This document shows positions 19,684-28,337 of a DNA stretch of 64,000 bases, piece after piece; the stretch's first letter is position 1; each line of letters opens with the position of its first letter. The stretch is from JBGSYJ01 sp041748075 (GTDB lineage Bacteria > Acidobacteriota > Thermoanaerobaculia > Gp7-AA8). The notes below the pieces were generated by a model, which was not told the origin of the DNA, searched no databases, and was given only the letters and a program-made list of their open reading frames with translations. The translations under genes and the position numbers were made by a program. The stretch spans positions 3,743-67,742 of the forward strand of contig JBGTDX010000179.1 in NCBI GenBank assembly GCA_041748075.1, in the 5' to 3' direction.

Positions 19684-19938
19684 CTAGCTCTTTCGCGGAA
19701 TGTCCGCGCCCTCAGGCTCGGGATTGGGATCAGTTTCCTCGGCCTTTTCCACGGGCGATGGGCCGGCCGGGTCCGGACGCGACCTCTGCTCGTCGCGGTG
19801 TGAGTGGTAGAAATGCTCGTCGCGCTTTTTGGCCTTCTCCGGATCTTCATTGACCTTCTGCCCGGTCTTTCCAGTCAGCCACGACTGATCGCTGCCATAG
19901 CTCTGTGGCTCTTTACCCCGCTTCTTGTCATCGTCCAT
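19684..19938 (-). CDS. Small hydrophilic, disordered protein
   Basis: Unrecognised 84-residue protein, very rich in Asp, Glu, Lys, Pro and Ser, with no hydrophobic segment; it looks intrinsically disordered. The beginning MDDDKKRGKEPQSYGSDQSW and the middle EKAKKRDEHFYHSHRDEQ are highly charged; the end is EEDP/PEPE-rich. The case for it being real is a strong GGAGG site 7 bases before the ATG and codon use like its neighbours. A second protein of similar composition, also with a strong AGGAGG site, lies at 32103-32309. Such proteins are often stress- or desiccation-related, but this is not shown here. Confidence 0.65.
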   Translation of the reverse strand: MDDDKKRGKEPQSYGSDQSWLTGKTGQKVNEDPEKAKKRDEHFYHSHRDEQRSRPDPAGPSPVEKAEETDPNPEPEGADIPRKS

Positions 19939-19987
19939 GTCAGTCCTCCATCCTGAGCTAAAGCAACGCCGATGCCGAGCAGAATGC

Positions 19988-21115
19988 TTACCATCCGCGC
20001 GCAGGACGCCATTGGTCCACAGCTTCTCCTGCGCGAACCACCTGGTACGAATCGAACATCGCAGCGGTCAGGCAGGAATGATTCGGGATGATCCGCAGCT
20101 TCGAGCCCACCGGAAACCGTTCCAGATCGAATGGGCCTGTCACTGAGACCTTTCCGTGCTCCTGAGATAAGGCATCGATTCGAAGTGCCAGCCGGTTCAT
20201 CGCCAGATCGCAGACGATCCCGTAACCAAAATGGGGAATCAGGTGATCGGCTCCGGTGTCCTTGCTCAGGGCCAGGGCTCCGGCGTCGATTAAGACCCGA
20301 TTCTGCTCCTTGTAGACTCCGATCACGCTTGTAAGGACAGTGGCCGCACAATCTTCGAACGAGCAGGACCCGAGAGTAGACTGAAAGGCATCGTAGAAGA
20401 CGTAGTTTCCCGGCCTGACCTCGTCCACATGCTCGAACGATTCGACCAGCGACGCCGTAGGCGTAGATCCGACGCTCCGCACGAGCTGATCCACTCCGAA
20501 TTCAGCCAGCCGACTGGCGAACCGATCGACCGCCGCCGCCTCCTCCGCCGCAACTCTGAGTATCTCGACCCTGTCTGTCGCATGGTACGAATGACCCGCA
20601 TGCGTCAGAAGTCCTCGAAAGTGAATGCCGCGCGTCTTCGACATCTTCAGTCCGAGCTCGAGGCTGGATGGATCGTCGGGGTCGACCCCCGCACGGTGGT
20701 ATCCACAGTCAACCTTCAGAAATACATCGAAGTGCGACCCGCGAGACGCGGTAAAACTCTCGATCGCCTCGAGCGCTTTCGAACTGTCGATCAGAATGTT
20801 GAGCCTCTTCACTCTATCCGCGAGATCAGCGGCTCGTCCCAGCTTTTCCGGTGCAATCGGAACGGCATACGTGATGTCGTCGAATCCTGCATCGGCGAAG
20901 TGTTCAGCCTCTGCGAGTGTGGACACCGTGACGGGCCCCGGCTTTCCGCCATGCTGCAGCCGCCCGATCTCAGTCACCTTGTGGGTCTTGACGTGAGGGC
21001 GGAAATCCACGCGCGAGCGGACTGCTTTCTCCCGCATGGTCTCGCAGTTCCTGACGAGCACAGCATGGTCGACAAGAAGGGCGGGTGTCTGGAGCTGGGT
21101 GATGGGTATGTTCAA
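19988..21115 (-). CDS. D-threonine aldolase/D-serine dehydratase-like PLP enzyme
   Basis: Fold-III (alanine-racemase-type) PLP enzyme, 375 residues. Seen: N-terminal ITQLQTPALLVDHAVLVRN, FRPHVKTHKVTEIG with the PLP lysine in the family's HxKTHK motif, VFLKVDCGYHRAGVDP, GLLTHAGHSYHA, SVGSTPTASL, and a C-terminal metal site with His in IPNHSCLTAAMFD (the HxxC-type pair of the D-threonine aldolase/D-serine dehydratase group). The reaction is probably aldol cleavage or dehydration of a D-beta-hydroxy amino acid. The TTG start at 21115 gives the family N-terminus and has GGAG about 12 bases upstream; the frame is open further up but enters the GAATTC repeat. It is divergent from dinB. Confidence 0.88.
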   Translation of the reverse strand: MNIPITQLQTPALLVDHAVLVRNCETMREKAVRSRVDFRPHVKTHKVTEIGRLQHGGKPGPVTVSTLAEAEHFADAGFDDITYAVPIAPEKLGRAADLADRVKRLNILIDSSKALEAIESFTASRGSHFDVFLKVDCGYHRAGVDPDDPSSLELGLKMSKTRGIHFRGLLTHAGHSYHATDRVEILRVAAEEAAAVDRFASRLAEFGVDQLVRSVGSTPTASLVESFEHVDEVRPGNYVFYDAFQSTLGSCSFEDCAATVLTSVIGVYKEQNRVLIDAGALALSKDTGADHLIPHFGYGIVCDLAMNRLALRIDALSQEHGKVSVTGPFDLERFPVGSKLRIIPNHSCLTAAMFDSYQVVRAGEAVDQWRPARGW

Positions 21116-21131
21116 TCTGAGAGCTCCGGAA

Positions 21132-21161
21132 CTGAATTCGGAATTCAGAATGCAGAATTCA
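21132..21161. repeat. Short GAATTC tandem palindromes
   Basis: Three CTGAATTC/GAATTCAG units in 30 bases in the divergent region between the aldolase-like gene and dinB. Similar TTCTGAATTC doublets occur at 60110-60123. Each unit is a small palindrome; role unknown, possibly a protein-binding site. Confidence 0.4.
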
Positions 21162-21198
21162 GAAAACGTGAACCATTTAAAATCAGGACGTGCCGCCA

Positions 21199-22269
21199 AT
21201 GAGAAAGATCGTTCACGTCGACATGGATGCATTCTATGCCTCGGTCGAGCAGAGGGACAGACCGGAGCTCCGCGGAAAGCCGGTGATCGTCGCGTGGAGC
21301 CAGCAGGCCCGGGGAGTTGTCGTGGCAGCCTCTTACGAAGCTCGCAAGTTCGGCGTTCGATCCGCCATCCCCGCAACGCGTGCTGTACGGCTCTGCCCCG
21401 AGGGGATCTTCGTTCGCCCCGACTTCGAACGATACCGCGCGGTCTCGCATCAGATACGCGAGATTTTCCTCCGGCACACGCCTCTGGTAGAACCGCTCTC
21501 GCTCGATGAGGCCTACCTCGACGTCACCGAGGAGTTGACCGGCATCCCGACGGCTACCGAGACTGCCGCCACGATCCGGCGGGAGATCCGGGAAGAGACG
21601 GGCCTCACCGCGTCGGCGGGTGTGGCCCCGAACAAGTTCCTTGCCAAGATCGCGTCGGACTGGAGGAAGCCCGACGGGCTGTTTGTCATTCGCCCTCACG
21701 AGATCGACCGTTTTCTCATTCCACTGCCCGTTGGAAAGATTCCGGGAGTGGGACGCGTCACCGAGCGGGCTCTGGCCGAACGGGGCATCACCACCGTGGC
21801 CCACCTCCGGGAGTGGACCTCCGAGGAATTGACGAAATACTTCGGCAGCTTCGGGCAGCGGCTGTGGGAGCTCGCCCGCGGCATCGATGATCATCCCGTA
21901 GTCCCGGAGCGTGAATCGAAGTCGATCTCGTGTGAGAACACCTTCTCCGAAGACATCGCAATGGAGTCCGTGAAAGAGTTCATGACCGAGGCAGCAGAGA
22001 AGGTCTGGGGTTCGCTGCAGAAACATGAGCTCTCCGGGCGTACCGTCACGGTCAAGCTGAGGCTGCCCGACTTCACCACGGCGACGCGCAGATTGACGCT
22101 TCCTGATCCCGTCCCCGATGCCGCGTCGCTGGCATCTGCGGGCGTCGGTCTTCTCGAGCGATTCCCCTTTCCGCCCGATTCAAAGTTCAGGCTCGCCGGG
22201 CTCGGTCTGTCGAATTTCACTCAGGAATCGGACGGCGAAGACGAGGAGAGCGAGCCGAGGCTGTTCTGA
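21199..22269 (+). CDS. dinB: DNA polymerase IV (Y-family)
   Basis: Error-prone translesion polymerase of 356 residues. Seen: IVHVDMDAFYASVEQRD with the catalytic Asp and the steric-gate Phe-Tyr pair, PVIVAWSQQARGVVVAASYE, the second catalytic motif PLSLDEAYLDVTE, SAGVAPNKFLAKIASD (family signature), a helix-hairpin-helix GVGRVTERALAERGI, and the little-finger domain. The C-terminal EPRLF resembles a beta-clamp-binding peptide (QxxLF). ATG 21199 follows AGGA at fair distance; GTG 21190 would add three residues. No LexA-type box was identified. The next gene is 97 bases downstream with its own ribosome-binding site. Confidence 0.95.
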   Translation: MRKIVHVDMDAFYASVEQRDRPELRGKPVIVAWSQQARGVVVAASYEARKFGVRSAIPATRAVRLCPEGIFVRPDFERYRAVSHQIREIFLRHTPLVEPLSLDEAYLDVTEELTGIPTATETAATIRREIREETGLTASAGVAPNKFLAKIASDWRKPDGLFVIRPHEIDRFLIPLPVGKIPGVGRVTERALAERGITTVAHLREWTSEELTKYFGSFGQRLWELARGIDDHPVVPERESKSISCENTFSEDIAMESVKEFMTEAAEKVWGSLQKHELSGRTVTVKLRLPDFTTATRRLTLPDPVPDAASLASAGVGLLERFPFPPDSKFRLAGLGLSNFTQESDGEDEESEPRLF

Positions 22270-22366
22270 AGAATACTCCGGGACTTCGGCACCGGCAGAT
22301 TTTCCACCCGCGTTACAATCCCGGCGCCTGCACTACAAAGTAAAGAACACTTCTAAGGAGTCACAC

Positions 22367-23335
22367 ATGCAACCCATCACCGTTGCGCAGTACGGCATCG
22401 GTCCCATCGGAGTTCAGATCGTCAAACTGCTGCTTAGCAAACCGTGGGTGAAGATCGTCGCTGCGGTCGACGTCGACCCTGACAAGGTTGGCCGGGACCT
22501 GGGCGAGATCATCGGCCTCGACCGAAAGCTGGGAATCGAAGTTACGCCCACGCTTACCGTGAAGGCGGACGTCGTCTGTCATTCGACGGGCTCCTGGCTT
22601 CAGGATGTGAAAGGTCAGCTCGAAAGTCTGCTGAGCTGCGGAAGCCACGTGGTTTCCACGTGCGAGGAGCTCGCGTTTCCTCTGGATGCCGCAATCCTCG
22701 AGTCCCTGAAGAAAACCGCAACCGCTGCGAACGTTTCGCTCCTCGGCACGGGCGTGAACCCCGGCTTCGTCATGGACAAGCTGCCGCTCACCCTCACGGC
22801 CGTCTGTCAGGACGTGAGATCGGTCGAGGTATTCCGCAAAGTCGATGCGGCAAAGCGGCGGGAACCGCTTCAACGGAAAGTCGGCGCCGGCATGTCTGGC
22901 GAACAGTTCGCAACCGCGGTAAAAGGGGGGAGGATCAAACATATGGGACTGCGTGAGTCCCTGATGCTGATTGGCAAGGGACTCGGCGTCGAGTTCGAAG
23001 ATGTGTCCGACGAAGTGATCGCGCCAATGATCGCGCAGGGCGAGATCGTCACGCAGTACCTCACCGTCAGATCCGGCGAGGTCGCCGGAGTACATCAGAC
23101 GATATCGGGCAGGGGCCGTATCGACGTCAGCCTCGATATCCGGATGTATGTCGGCGCTGATGAACCGAGCGACCGCGTGATCATCAAGGGCGTGCCCGAC
23201 GTCGAAATGGTAATCCCGGGCGGCGTGCACGGCGATCTGGCGACAGCCGCGATGGCCGTCAACTGCATCCCGCGTGTCGTCGCAGCCCCCGCGGGGGTTC
23301 TCACGATGGACGACATCCCGGTGAGCTACCGCTAG
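22367..23335 (+). CDS. NAD(P)-dependent DapB-like dehydrogenase (2,4-diaminopentanoate dehydrogenase type)
   Basis: 322 residues. Seen: the Rossmann start ITVAQYGIGPIGVQIVKLL, an acidic strand-2 end in AAVDVDPDKVG, CHSTGSWLQDV, then SLLGTGVNPGFVMDKLPLTL. The last is where DapB and diaminopentanoate dehydrogenases place their substrate loop with GxNPGF. The C-terminal part, GVPDVEMVIPGGVHGDLATAAMAVN, followed by a proline-rich end, matches the 2,4-diaminopentanoate dehydrogenase group more than DapB. A substrate with an amino-keto group is probable (ornithine or related catabolism), but no other ornithine genes are nearby. AAGGAG lies 6 bases before ATG 22367. Confidence 0.8.
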   Translation: MQPITVAQYGIGPIGVQIVKLLLSKPWVKIVAAVDVDPDKVGRDLGEIIGLDRKLGIEVTPTLTVKADVVCHSTGSWLQDVKGQLESLLSCGSHVVSTCEELAFPLDAAILESLKKTATAANVSLLGTGVNPGFVMDKLPLTLTAVCQDVRSVEVFRKVDAAKRREPLQRKVGAGMSGEQFATAVKGGRIKHMGLRESLMLIGKGLGVEFEDVSDEVIAPMIAQGEIVTQYLTVRSGEVAGVHQTISGRGRIDVSLDIRMYVGADEPSDRVIIKGVPDVEMVIPGGVHGDLATAAMAVNCIPRVVAAPAGVLTMDDIPVSYR

Positions 23336-23408
23336 CTACTTCGTGTGCGGCCACCGGTCTGCGCGCGTGTGCATCGTCCGTTCGCGTTGCCGGTCACGTC
23401 CCGCAAAA

Positions 23409-23522
23409 GAGCGCGCGGAGGCGCGCTCGACAGTCTGGCCCCGGGCTCCCCCCGGGTGGAGCGATTCAGGTAGGAACTCATGCGGCCGCGAAAGCGGTAA
23501 CTACAGTCTGAACGGGAAATGA
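23409..23522. repeat. Dispersed repeat family C, copy 1
   Basis: Begins with the palindrome GAGCGCGCGGAGGCGCGCTC, then CAGTCTGGCCCCGGGCTCC, CCCGGG, a GCGGCCGCGAA segment and GAACGGGAAATGA. The same order of blocks recurs at 61029-61143 and, reversed, at 61149-61245. Fills the gap between the DapB-like gene and the small membrane-protein gene. Confidence 0.7.
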
Positions 23523-23528
23523 CTCAGG

Positions 23529-23825
23529 TCAGGGCATGCTTCGTCTCCGCATCACGAGAAGGCGGCAGACGATCAGACCCAGCACTCCCGCCGCAAGCCA
23601 TGCGATGATCCAGGCGGTGCTGCGATCATTCATCCAGTTCCACATCGCCATCGTGAAGCCCCAAAGGCCATATACCAGCGCGAAGATGATGTTCTGGTCG
23701 CGGCGATCCGAAGAGGATGCCACCACCTTCTCGTCGGCCGGTTTTCGCTCGTCGGCGGCAATGCTCCACGCGAGAGCGATCGTCGGGATCAGACCGAGAA
23801 TGATGTTGAAGATGAGGCTGGACAT
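23529..23825 (-). CDS. Small membrane protein
   Basis: Unrecognised 98-residue inner-membrane protein. Seen: TM1 SLIFNIILGLIPTIALAWSI (residues 3-22), a charged cytoplasmic or periplasmic loop of about 25 residues, TM2 IIFALVYGLWGFTMAMWNW and TM3 AWIIAWLAAGVLGLIVCRLL ending in RRR. Start ATG 23825 begins directly with the first TM; a 16-residue extension is possible. It follows the first radical-SAM gene by 28 bases on the same strand and may be co-transcribed with it. No homologous family is recognised. Confidence 0.65.
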   Translation of the reverse strand: MSSLIFNIILGLIPTIALAWSIAADERKPADEKVVASSSDRRDQNIIFALVYGLWGFTMAMWNWMNDRSTAWIIAWLAAGVLGLIVCRLLVMRRRSMP

Positions 23826-23853
23826 GGGGTCAGGAGCAGACGGCGTGGTCTGC

Positions 23854-24783
23854 TCACCCCCGATAGCGAACATCGATCACCTTCCGCACGACATCCTTCG
23901 CGCCGTTCGGCAGGTGCTGCACGCGTGAGAGCACATCGTTGAATGCTGATGACTCGCCTCCATGCTTGAAGCACTCGGCACAGCGCGGCAGGTTCGTCAG
24001 GTCCCGATCCTCGAACGCGCGCTGCATCGCGGCGAATCGTTCGCTCTGGATGATGTCGGAGAGTGAGTCGATCTTCAGGTCGCCCATGATCTGGTCGCCG
24101 TGCGCGTCGTAGCAGCAGTGGGTAACACGACCATCGGCAAAAATCACAATCCATGTGAAAAAACTTCCCTGGACGCAGCCGTAGAACTTGCCGTGAAGAT
24201 CGGTCTCCTCATTGACGTCGAGCGCTTCGCAGGTCTTTTCCACCACGCGCGTGTTGGAAAACTTCCGAAGATCGAAGAGCTTCTTGAAATCGTCGACCGT
24301 CTCACTCAAAGTCAGGCTCGAGCGCATCTTCTGGAGCTCGATCCGGATGGGATGACCCTTGGCCTGCACGAGAAACTTCTTCGTCAACTCGACGAGTTTC
24401 TCCCAGTCGCCTCCGGTACGGAGGTGCGGATAAACTTCGGGTTTGATCGAATCAATGCAGATGCGCAGCCGGCGAAGAGGGCTGCCCAGCAGCTTCGCTC
24501 CCACCTCCTCGGTCAGCACCAGTCCGTTTGTCGAGACGCTCGCTTCAGGGAACAGTCGGATCGCGTCGTCGATCCGTGAATAGAGCAGCGGCTCGCCCAT
24601 CTCGTGCAGCCACTTGAGTTTCAGTCCCAGACCATGAATCTCCCGCTCAGCCCGCTCGACGAGCGGCCAGTCCATGTCCTCGTATGGCCGCCTGAGGACG
24701 GGAAGCGGGCACATGCCGCAACGGAGGTTGCAGCGTGAGGTCAGCTCGAGACCGACTTTGATTCGTCTGGGATTGAATTTCAT
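23854..24783 (-). CDS. Radical SAM protein with SPASM-like C-terminus
   Basis: 309 residues. Seen: the [4Fe-4S] motif CNLRCGMC (residues 18-25) after an N-terminal beta strand, WLHEMGEPLLYS (a GGEP-type motif with Met-Gly-Glu-Pro), STNGLVLTEE, LRICIDSIKPE, and a C-terminal Cys region, FYGCVQGSFF...GRVTHCCYDAHGD and LPRCAECFKHGG, that would hold auxiliary clusters. Typical for AdoMet radical enzymes that modify peptides, or for sugar/alcohol dehydrogenases. It sits at the downstream end of a glycosyltransferase/radical SAM group on the minus strand, with another radical SAM gene at 26041-27123 and a GT4 gene between them. The reaction is unknown. Confidence 0.85.
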   Translation of the reverse strand: MKFNPRRIKVGLELTSRCNLRCGMCPLPVLRRPYEDMDWPLVERAEREIHGLGLKLKWLHEMGEPLLYSRIDDAIRLFPEASVSTNGLVLTEEVGAKLLGSPLRRLRICIDSIKPEVYPHLRTGGDWEKLVELTKKFLVQAKGHPIRIELQKMRSSLTLSETVDDFKKLFDLRKFSNTRVVEKTCEALDVNEETDLHGKFYGCVQGSFFTWIVIFADGRVTHCCYDAHGDQIMGDLKIDSLSDIIQSERFAAMQRAFEDRDLTNLPRCAECFKHGGESSAFNDVLSRVQHLPNGAKDVVRKVIDVRYRG

Positions 24784-24811
24784 TGGTTTCAGTGTACCCG
24801 AGAGGGACGAG

Positions 24812-24898
24812 GGGGCCAGAGGCTAGGGGCTACTAGGGACAAGAGGTTTGGGACTAGAGGCTGGAGGTGAGGTCCACAAGCCCCTAGCCTCTAGCCCC
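24812..24898. repeat. 20-bp imperfect inverted repeat, CTAGAGG type
   Basis: Arms 24812-24831 and 24879-24898 pair with one mismatch, and the stretch between them repeats CTAG and GGACTAGAGG motifs. The right arm encodes the last residues and stop of the glycosyltransferase gene ending at 24884. It may act as a terminator for that gene. Confidence 0.6.
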
Positions 24899-26044
24899 GA
24901 GTCTCTGGTCTCGATCGCTCGCTATCCACTCCGCGACTGGAGAACCATACCGCTCCCACGAATATTTTGCCGCGGTCTCCCCTGCCCCCTGCTCCATGCC
25001 CTCACGGTCCGCTATGGTGAAGAACTCATCGATGGCCCGCGCGAGGGCTTCCGGGTCCTCTGCCGGCACCAGTTTGCCGTTGACGCCCTCTTCGATAATG
25101 TCGGGAAGGCCCCCGACATTCGTCGCGATCACCGGCCTGCGGAAATGAAATGCGTTCATCGCCACGCCGCTCTGGTTTTCATAGCGGTAGGGAGCGACCA
25201 CCACGTCCGCAGCCGCGAAATATGCCGCCACTTCGGCGTCCGGCACAAAGCGAAGGTCGAACCTCACCCGCCCAGCGACTCCTTCCTCCTGCGCCAGGCG
25301 GCGATAGGAGTCTTCTTCCCCGAACCAGACTTCGCCGGCTACCAGCAGAACGGCATCCGTCCTCACGAACTGCCACGCGCGAATCGCGATGTCCAGCCCT
25401 TTGAACGGCCGCACCTGACCGAAGAACAAGACGATGTCGCGTCCCTCCAGGTCCAGTTGCCGCTTCGCTGCGTCCCGCTCCGGAATCTCCCGTCCGATCG
25501 CCAGCACCGGAAGAAAGAGTTTGAGAGTCTTCGCAACTCCGCGCTCACCGAATCGCTCCCGCACCTCCTCGACGGACCGCGCCGAGTGAACGATGAGAAG
25601 GTCGGCACGCCGGAAAATCGCGTTTGCCAGCCAACGCTTCCAGAACGAAGGCTCCTTGTCCCCGATGTTGTGACACTGCACAATTACGCGCGTGGCTCGA
25701 GGCAACGCCGCAAGGATCACCAGATAAGGCAGCGCCCACACCCAGATCCACCACGCAATCACGACCGTGTCGTATCCGGCGCGTCTCATCCCGAGGCCTT
25801 CCCGGATCCACGTGATCGGGCTGAGCACGTCGAGCCGGTAGTGCGCATCCGCCGGTGCGAGATCTCTCACGGTCTCGTCGACATCATCTCCACCGGGATA
25901 GAAACGCTTCGGATATTGGCGGCTGAACGAGTGCAGATCGACGTCGTAGAACTTTTCGAGCTCAACCGCCAGCTGCATCGTGCAGAGAGAGATCGCTCCT
26001 CGGAAAGGATAGACGGGGCCGACGACCGCGACCTTTTTCCTCAC
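24884..26044 (-). CDS. Group 1 (GT4-type) glycosyltransferase
   Basis: GT-B fold glycosyltransferase of 386 residues. Seen: N-terminal KVAVVGPVYPFRGAI with the glycine loop, HSARSVEEVRERFG, the donor-domain start IVLFFGQVRPFKGLDIAI, FVPDAEVAAYFAAADVVVAPY and the E-x7-E motif in ENQSGVAMNAFHFRRPVIATNVGGLPDII-type context (first part ENQSGVAMNAF). It transfers a nucleotide-activated sugar to an undefined acceptor, probably at the inner face of the membrane. The GTG start at 26044 overlaps the previous stop by a GTGA, so it is translated as a unit with the radical SAM gene. The C-terminal residues come from an inverted repeat. Confidence 0.87.
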   Translation of the reverse strand: MRKKVAVVGPVYPFRGAISLCTMQLAVELEKFYDVDLHSFSRQYPKRFYPGGDDVDETVRDLAPADAHYRLDVLSPITWIREGLGMRRAGYDTVVIAWWIWVWALPYLVILAALPRATRVIVQCHNIGDKEPSFWKRWLANAIFRRADLLIVHSARSVEEVRERFGERGVAKTLKLFLPVLAIGREIPERDAAKRQLDLEGRDIVLFFGQVRPFKGLDIAIRAWQFVRTDAVLLVAGEVWFGEEDSYRRLAQEEGVAGRVRFDLRFVPDAEVAAYFAAADVVVAPYRYENQSGVAMNAFHFRRPVIATNVGGLPDIIEEGVNGKLVPAEDPEALARAIDEFFTIADREGMEQGAGETAAKYSWERYGSPVAEWIASDRDQRLGARG

Positions 26045-27123
26045 GCCGCGGAGAGGAAATTCACGACAGTCGATGCCAGGTAGGCGCCGTACGTGCGGGG
26101 ATCGAAGACCAGCGAAGACGACACGAAACAGGAGTGCGTGCAGTGACACTCCTTCGCCTTGATCGAAGCCCGCTGCCGGTCCGCTTCCTCCGAGAACCAC
26201 AGCTTGCCGAAGTCGTAGTCGACGTCACGCAGGTTTCCTACTGCTTCGCGCAGCTCGCACATCCGGACCTCGCCGCGCGCATCCACGACACCGGAAACAT
26301 ATCCGGCGTGACAGGGCCGCACCTGCGTCTCCTGTTCGAGCACTTCGAGCTCGACTCTTCGCGAGTAGATCTTCACGAATTTCAGGAAGCCATCGTAGTT
26401 GCGGTAGCTGTTCCAGTACTTCTCGAGATACGGCAGCACTTCCCGATAACGGTCGGTCGAGATCGGCTGGATATTCTTGTCCGGCTGATCCCCGCGGAGC
26501 ATTTCGAACGAATGGAAGGAGATCAGCGGAAAGTCGCGCCGGACAGCCGATGTGAGCTCCTCGAGATCGTCGACGTTATAACTGCACAAACATGTGTGCA
26601 TGTTTACGGTCAGGTTGTCGTAGCGATCGCGAATCTCGATGAGCCGGGCGTAGGTCTTCTTCAGCTTCTCGTAGTTGCCGGGGACGCCGCGGATCCAGTC
26701 GTGCTTCTCACCGACATGATCGATCGAAATATTCACCACGATCTGAGTATCCGGGCAGCGTTCCAGCGTCGCTTCGACCGATTTCCCGATGATCTCGCTG
26801 GTGATGCCACCAGTGGGGATCGTGATCTGCTTGACGTTGTTCTTCGTTGCCAGGGTCTCGCAGACTTCAGGCAAATCCCGCCGCAGAAAAGGCTCTCCGC
26901 CGCTCATGACGACGAACAGTAGATCATCCAGCGACGCGAACGTCTTCTGCAGCTCCTCGAGGGAAAGTTCGTGTTCCTTGTTCTTCCGGAGCTGCTCCCA
27001 GTTGAAGCAGGTGCGACAGAAGGAGTTACAGTCGTAGGTGAGTCCGAGGATCATATAGACGGGTTTCATCCCGCGCTTGTCCACGAGGTATCTGAGGTAC
27101 TGAAACTTGTCGGAAAACTTCAT
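26041..27123 (-). CDS. Radical SAM protein with C-terminal Cys cluster
   Basis: 360 residues. Seen: N-terminal YMILGLTYDCNSFCRTCF with the cluster motif CNSFCRTC, FVVMSGGEPFLRRDL, TIPTGGI, VVNISIDHVGEKHDWIRG, MHTCLCSYNVDDLEE, and C-terminal cysteines in VRPCHAGY, VRMCELREAVGNL and the CHCTHSC triad that suit SPASM or twitch auxiliary clusters. The N-terminal region YLRYLVDKRGMKPVYMI before the cluster is typical of a subgroup that accompanies glycosyltransferases. Overlaps the downstream GT4 gene by 4 bases (GTGA). Role unknown; polysaccharide or lipid modification is inferred from neighbours only. Confidence 0.87.
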   Translation of the reverse strand: MKFSDKFQYLRYLVDKRGMKPVYMILGLTYDCNSFCRTCFNWEQLRKNKEHELSLEELQKTFASLDDLLFVVMSGGEPFLRRDLPEVCETLATKNNVKQITIPTGGITSEIIGKSVEATLERCPDTQIVVNISIDHVGEKHDWIRGVPGNYEKLKKTYARLIEIRDRYDNLTVNMHTCLCSYNVDDLEELTSAVRRDFPLISFHSFEMLRGDQPDKNIQPISTDRYREVLPYLEKYWNSYRNYDGFLKFVKIYSRRVELEVLEQETQVRPCHAGYVSGVVDARGEVRMCELREAVGNLRDVDYDFGKLWFSEEADRQRASIKAKECHCTHSCFVSSSLVFDPRTYGAYLASTVVNFLSAA

Positions 27124-27252
27124 CTATAGGTTCCTGATACCCGGACGAACAGCGCGAAGGCCCGGACAATTCGCATTGTTGACGATCAGCGGGACAATTG
27201 GAAGGAGCCCGAGGTCAGAATCCGGTCTGTACCGTGTCGGCTGCAAGTGTCG

Positions 27253-28266
27253 TCACCTGGGAAGGAGCCCACGCATCATTCCCGCAACGATGCCCACGAA
27301 ATAGGTAGCATGGTGCAGCAGAAACGCCGGCGGGATCACCCACCACCAGCGCATCGGCAGCCTGGTGCGCGGAACAGCGAGCGCCATCACCCCGACCCCG
27401 TAAAGAAGAAGCAGCAGGGCGCCAATCGACGGCCGGAATGCCGCGATCGCGAGGAAACCGGCCCCTGCAGCCAGAAAAAACAGGATCCTTCCGCTTTTCC
27501 GATAGGACGCCGAGCCTCTGATGAGCAATTCTCCGGTTTTCACCCGATACCGCCACCGCTGGCGCAGATACGGTCCCGGGAATGCGCGGCGGCGGTGCCT
27601 GACGATTACGGTCGAGTCGTAGAGGACGGGGCCCAGCTTCAGTAACTTCGAAACGAGATCGGTGTCTTCACCGATGTAGCCGATCGTCTCGTCAAAGCCG
27701 CCCGCGTCCCGGAACGCATCGGCGCGCACGAAGAGGTTCACCAGAGCGACATCGAACGGCGCGCGGACCGCGAAAGAACCCTTGCGTGATTCATGGGCCG
27801 CAATTCCACTTCCTGCCAGCGGCGTGGACAGCAGCGTGTCTGAGATCTGTTCGCCGATCGACGCATCCTCTGTTCCGGGATCGGGACCTCCCAGAGCGAC
27901 GGCGTCCTCATGCTCCTCGAGGATCGCCACACCCCGCTCGAGCCAGGACGGCTCGGCGAAGGCATCATCATCGATGAAAACGAGGTAGAGCCCGTTGGCG
28001 ACCTTGGCTCCCCGGTTGCGCCGCACCGCCGGGTTCCGATCGGCTATCTGAACGCGCCGGACGCGGGGGTCGCGCGGCAGATCGACATCGGCGCCGGAGA
28101 CCACGATCAACTCGAACGCCCGTTCGGTCTGCTGGGCCAGCACGGCAGCGACTGCGCGATCGGCGTCGCCGCCCGGCCGGTCCATCGGCATGATGACCGA
28201 GATCGAAGGGCGGGTTCCCGGAGGAGCGGGAAAGAGCCATGCCTGTCGTGGCTGTTGTGCTCTCAT
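27253..28266 (-). CDS. GT2-type glycosyltransferase with C-terminal TM segments
   Basis: GT-A fold glycosyltransferase of 337 residues. Seen: ISVIMPMDRPGGDADRAVAAV (start of the domain), RNRGAKVANGLYLVFIDDDA with a DDD metal-binding site, LGGPDP, LFVRADAFRDAGGFDE, YIGEDTDLVSKLLKLG (GxxED acceptor motif) and HRRRAFPGPYLRQRWRYRV. At the C-terminus three hydrophobic stretches (about residues 265-335) anchor it in the membrane. It is divergent from the next GT2 gene (71-base gap), and starts the minus-strand direction of the glycosyltransferase/radical SAM group. Start ATG 28266 gives a short basic leader; no distinctive ribosome-binding site. Confidence 0.86.
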   Translation of the reverse strand: MRAQQPRQAWLFPAPPGTRPSISVIMPMDRPGGDADRAVAAVLAQQTERAFELIVVSGADVDLPRDPRVRRVQIADRNPAVRRNRGAKVANGLYLVFIDDDAFAEPSWLERGVAILEEHEDAVALGGPDPGTEDASIGEQISDTLLSTPLAGSGIAAHESRKGSFAVRAPFDVALVNLFVRADAFRDAGGFDETIGYIGEDTDLVSKLLKLGPVLYDSTVIVRHRRRAFPGPYLRQRWRYRVKTGELLIRGSASYRKSGRILFFLAAGAGFLAIAAFRPSIGALLLLLYGVGVMALAVPRTRLPMRWWWVIPPAFLLHHATYFVGIVAGMMRGLLPR

Positions 28267-28337
28267 CTCCGTTCGTCCCTTACAATGCCCCTGACCGGTC
28301 TCACGAGTCCGGAGTTGACCACACTTCCGAGGAATAA

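Noticed and set aside
23409..23522. A CRISPR array or tRNA in the repeat-rich gaps
   Set aside because: The repeats are dispersed palindromes without regular spacers; no cloverleaf could be drawn by eye.
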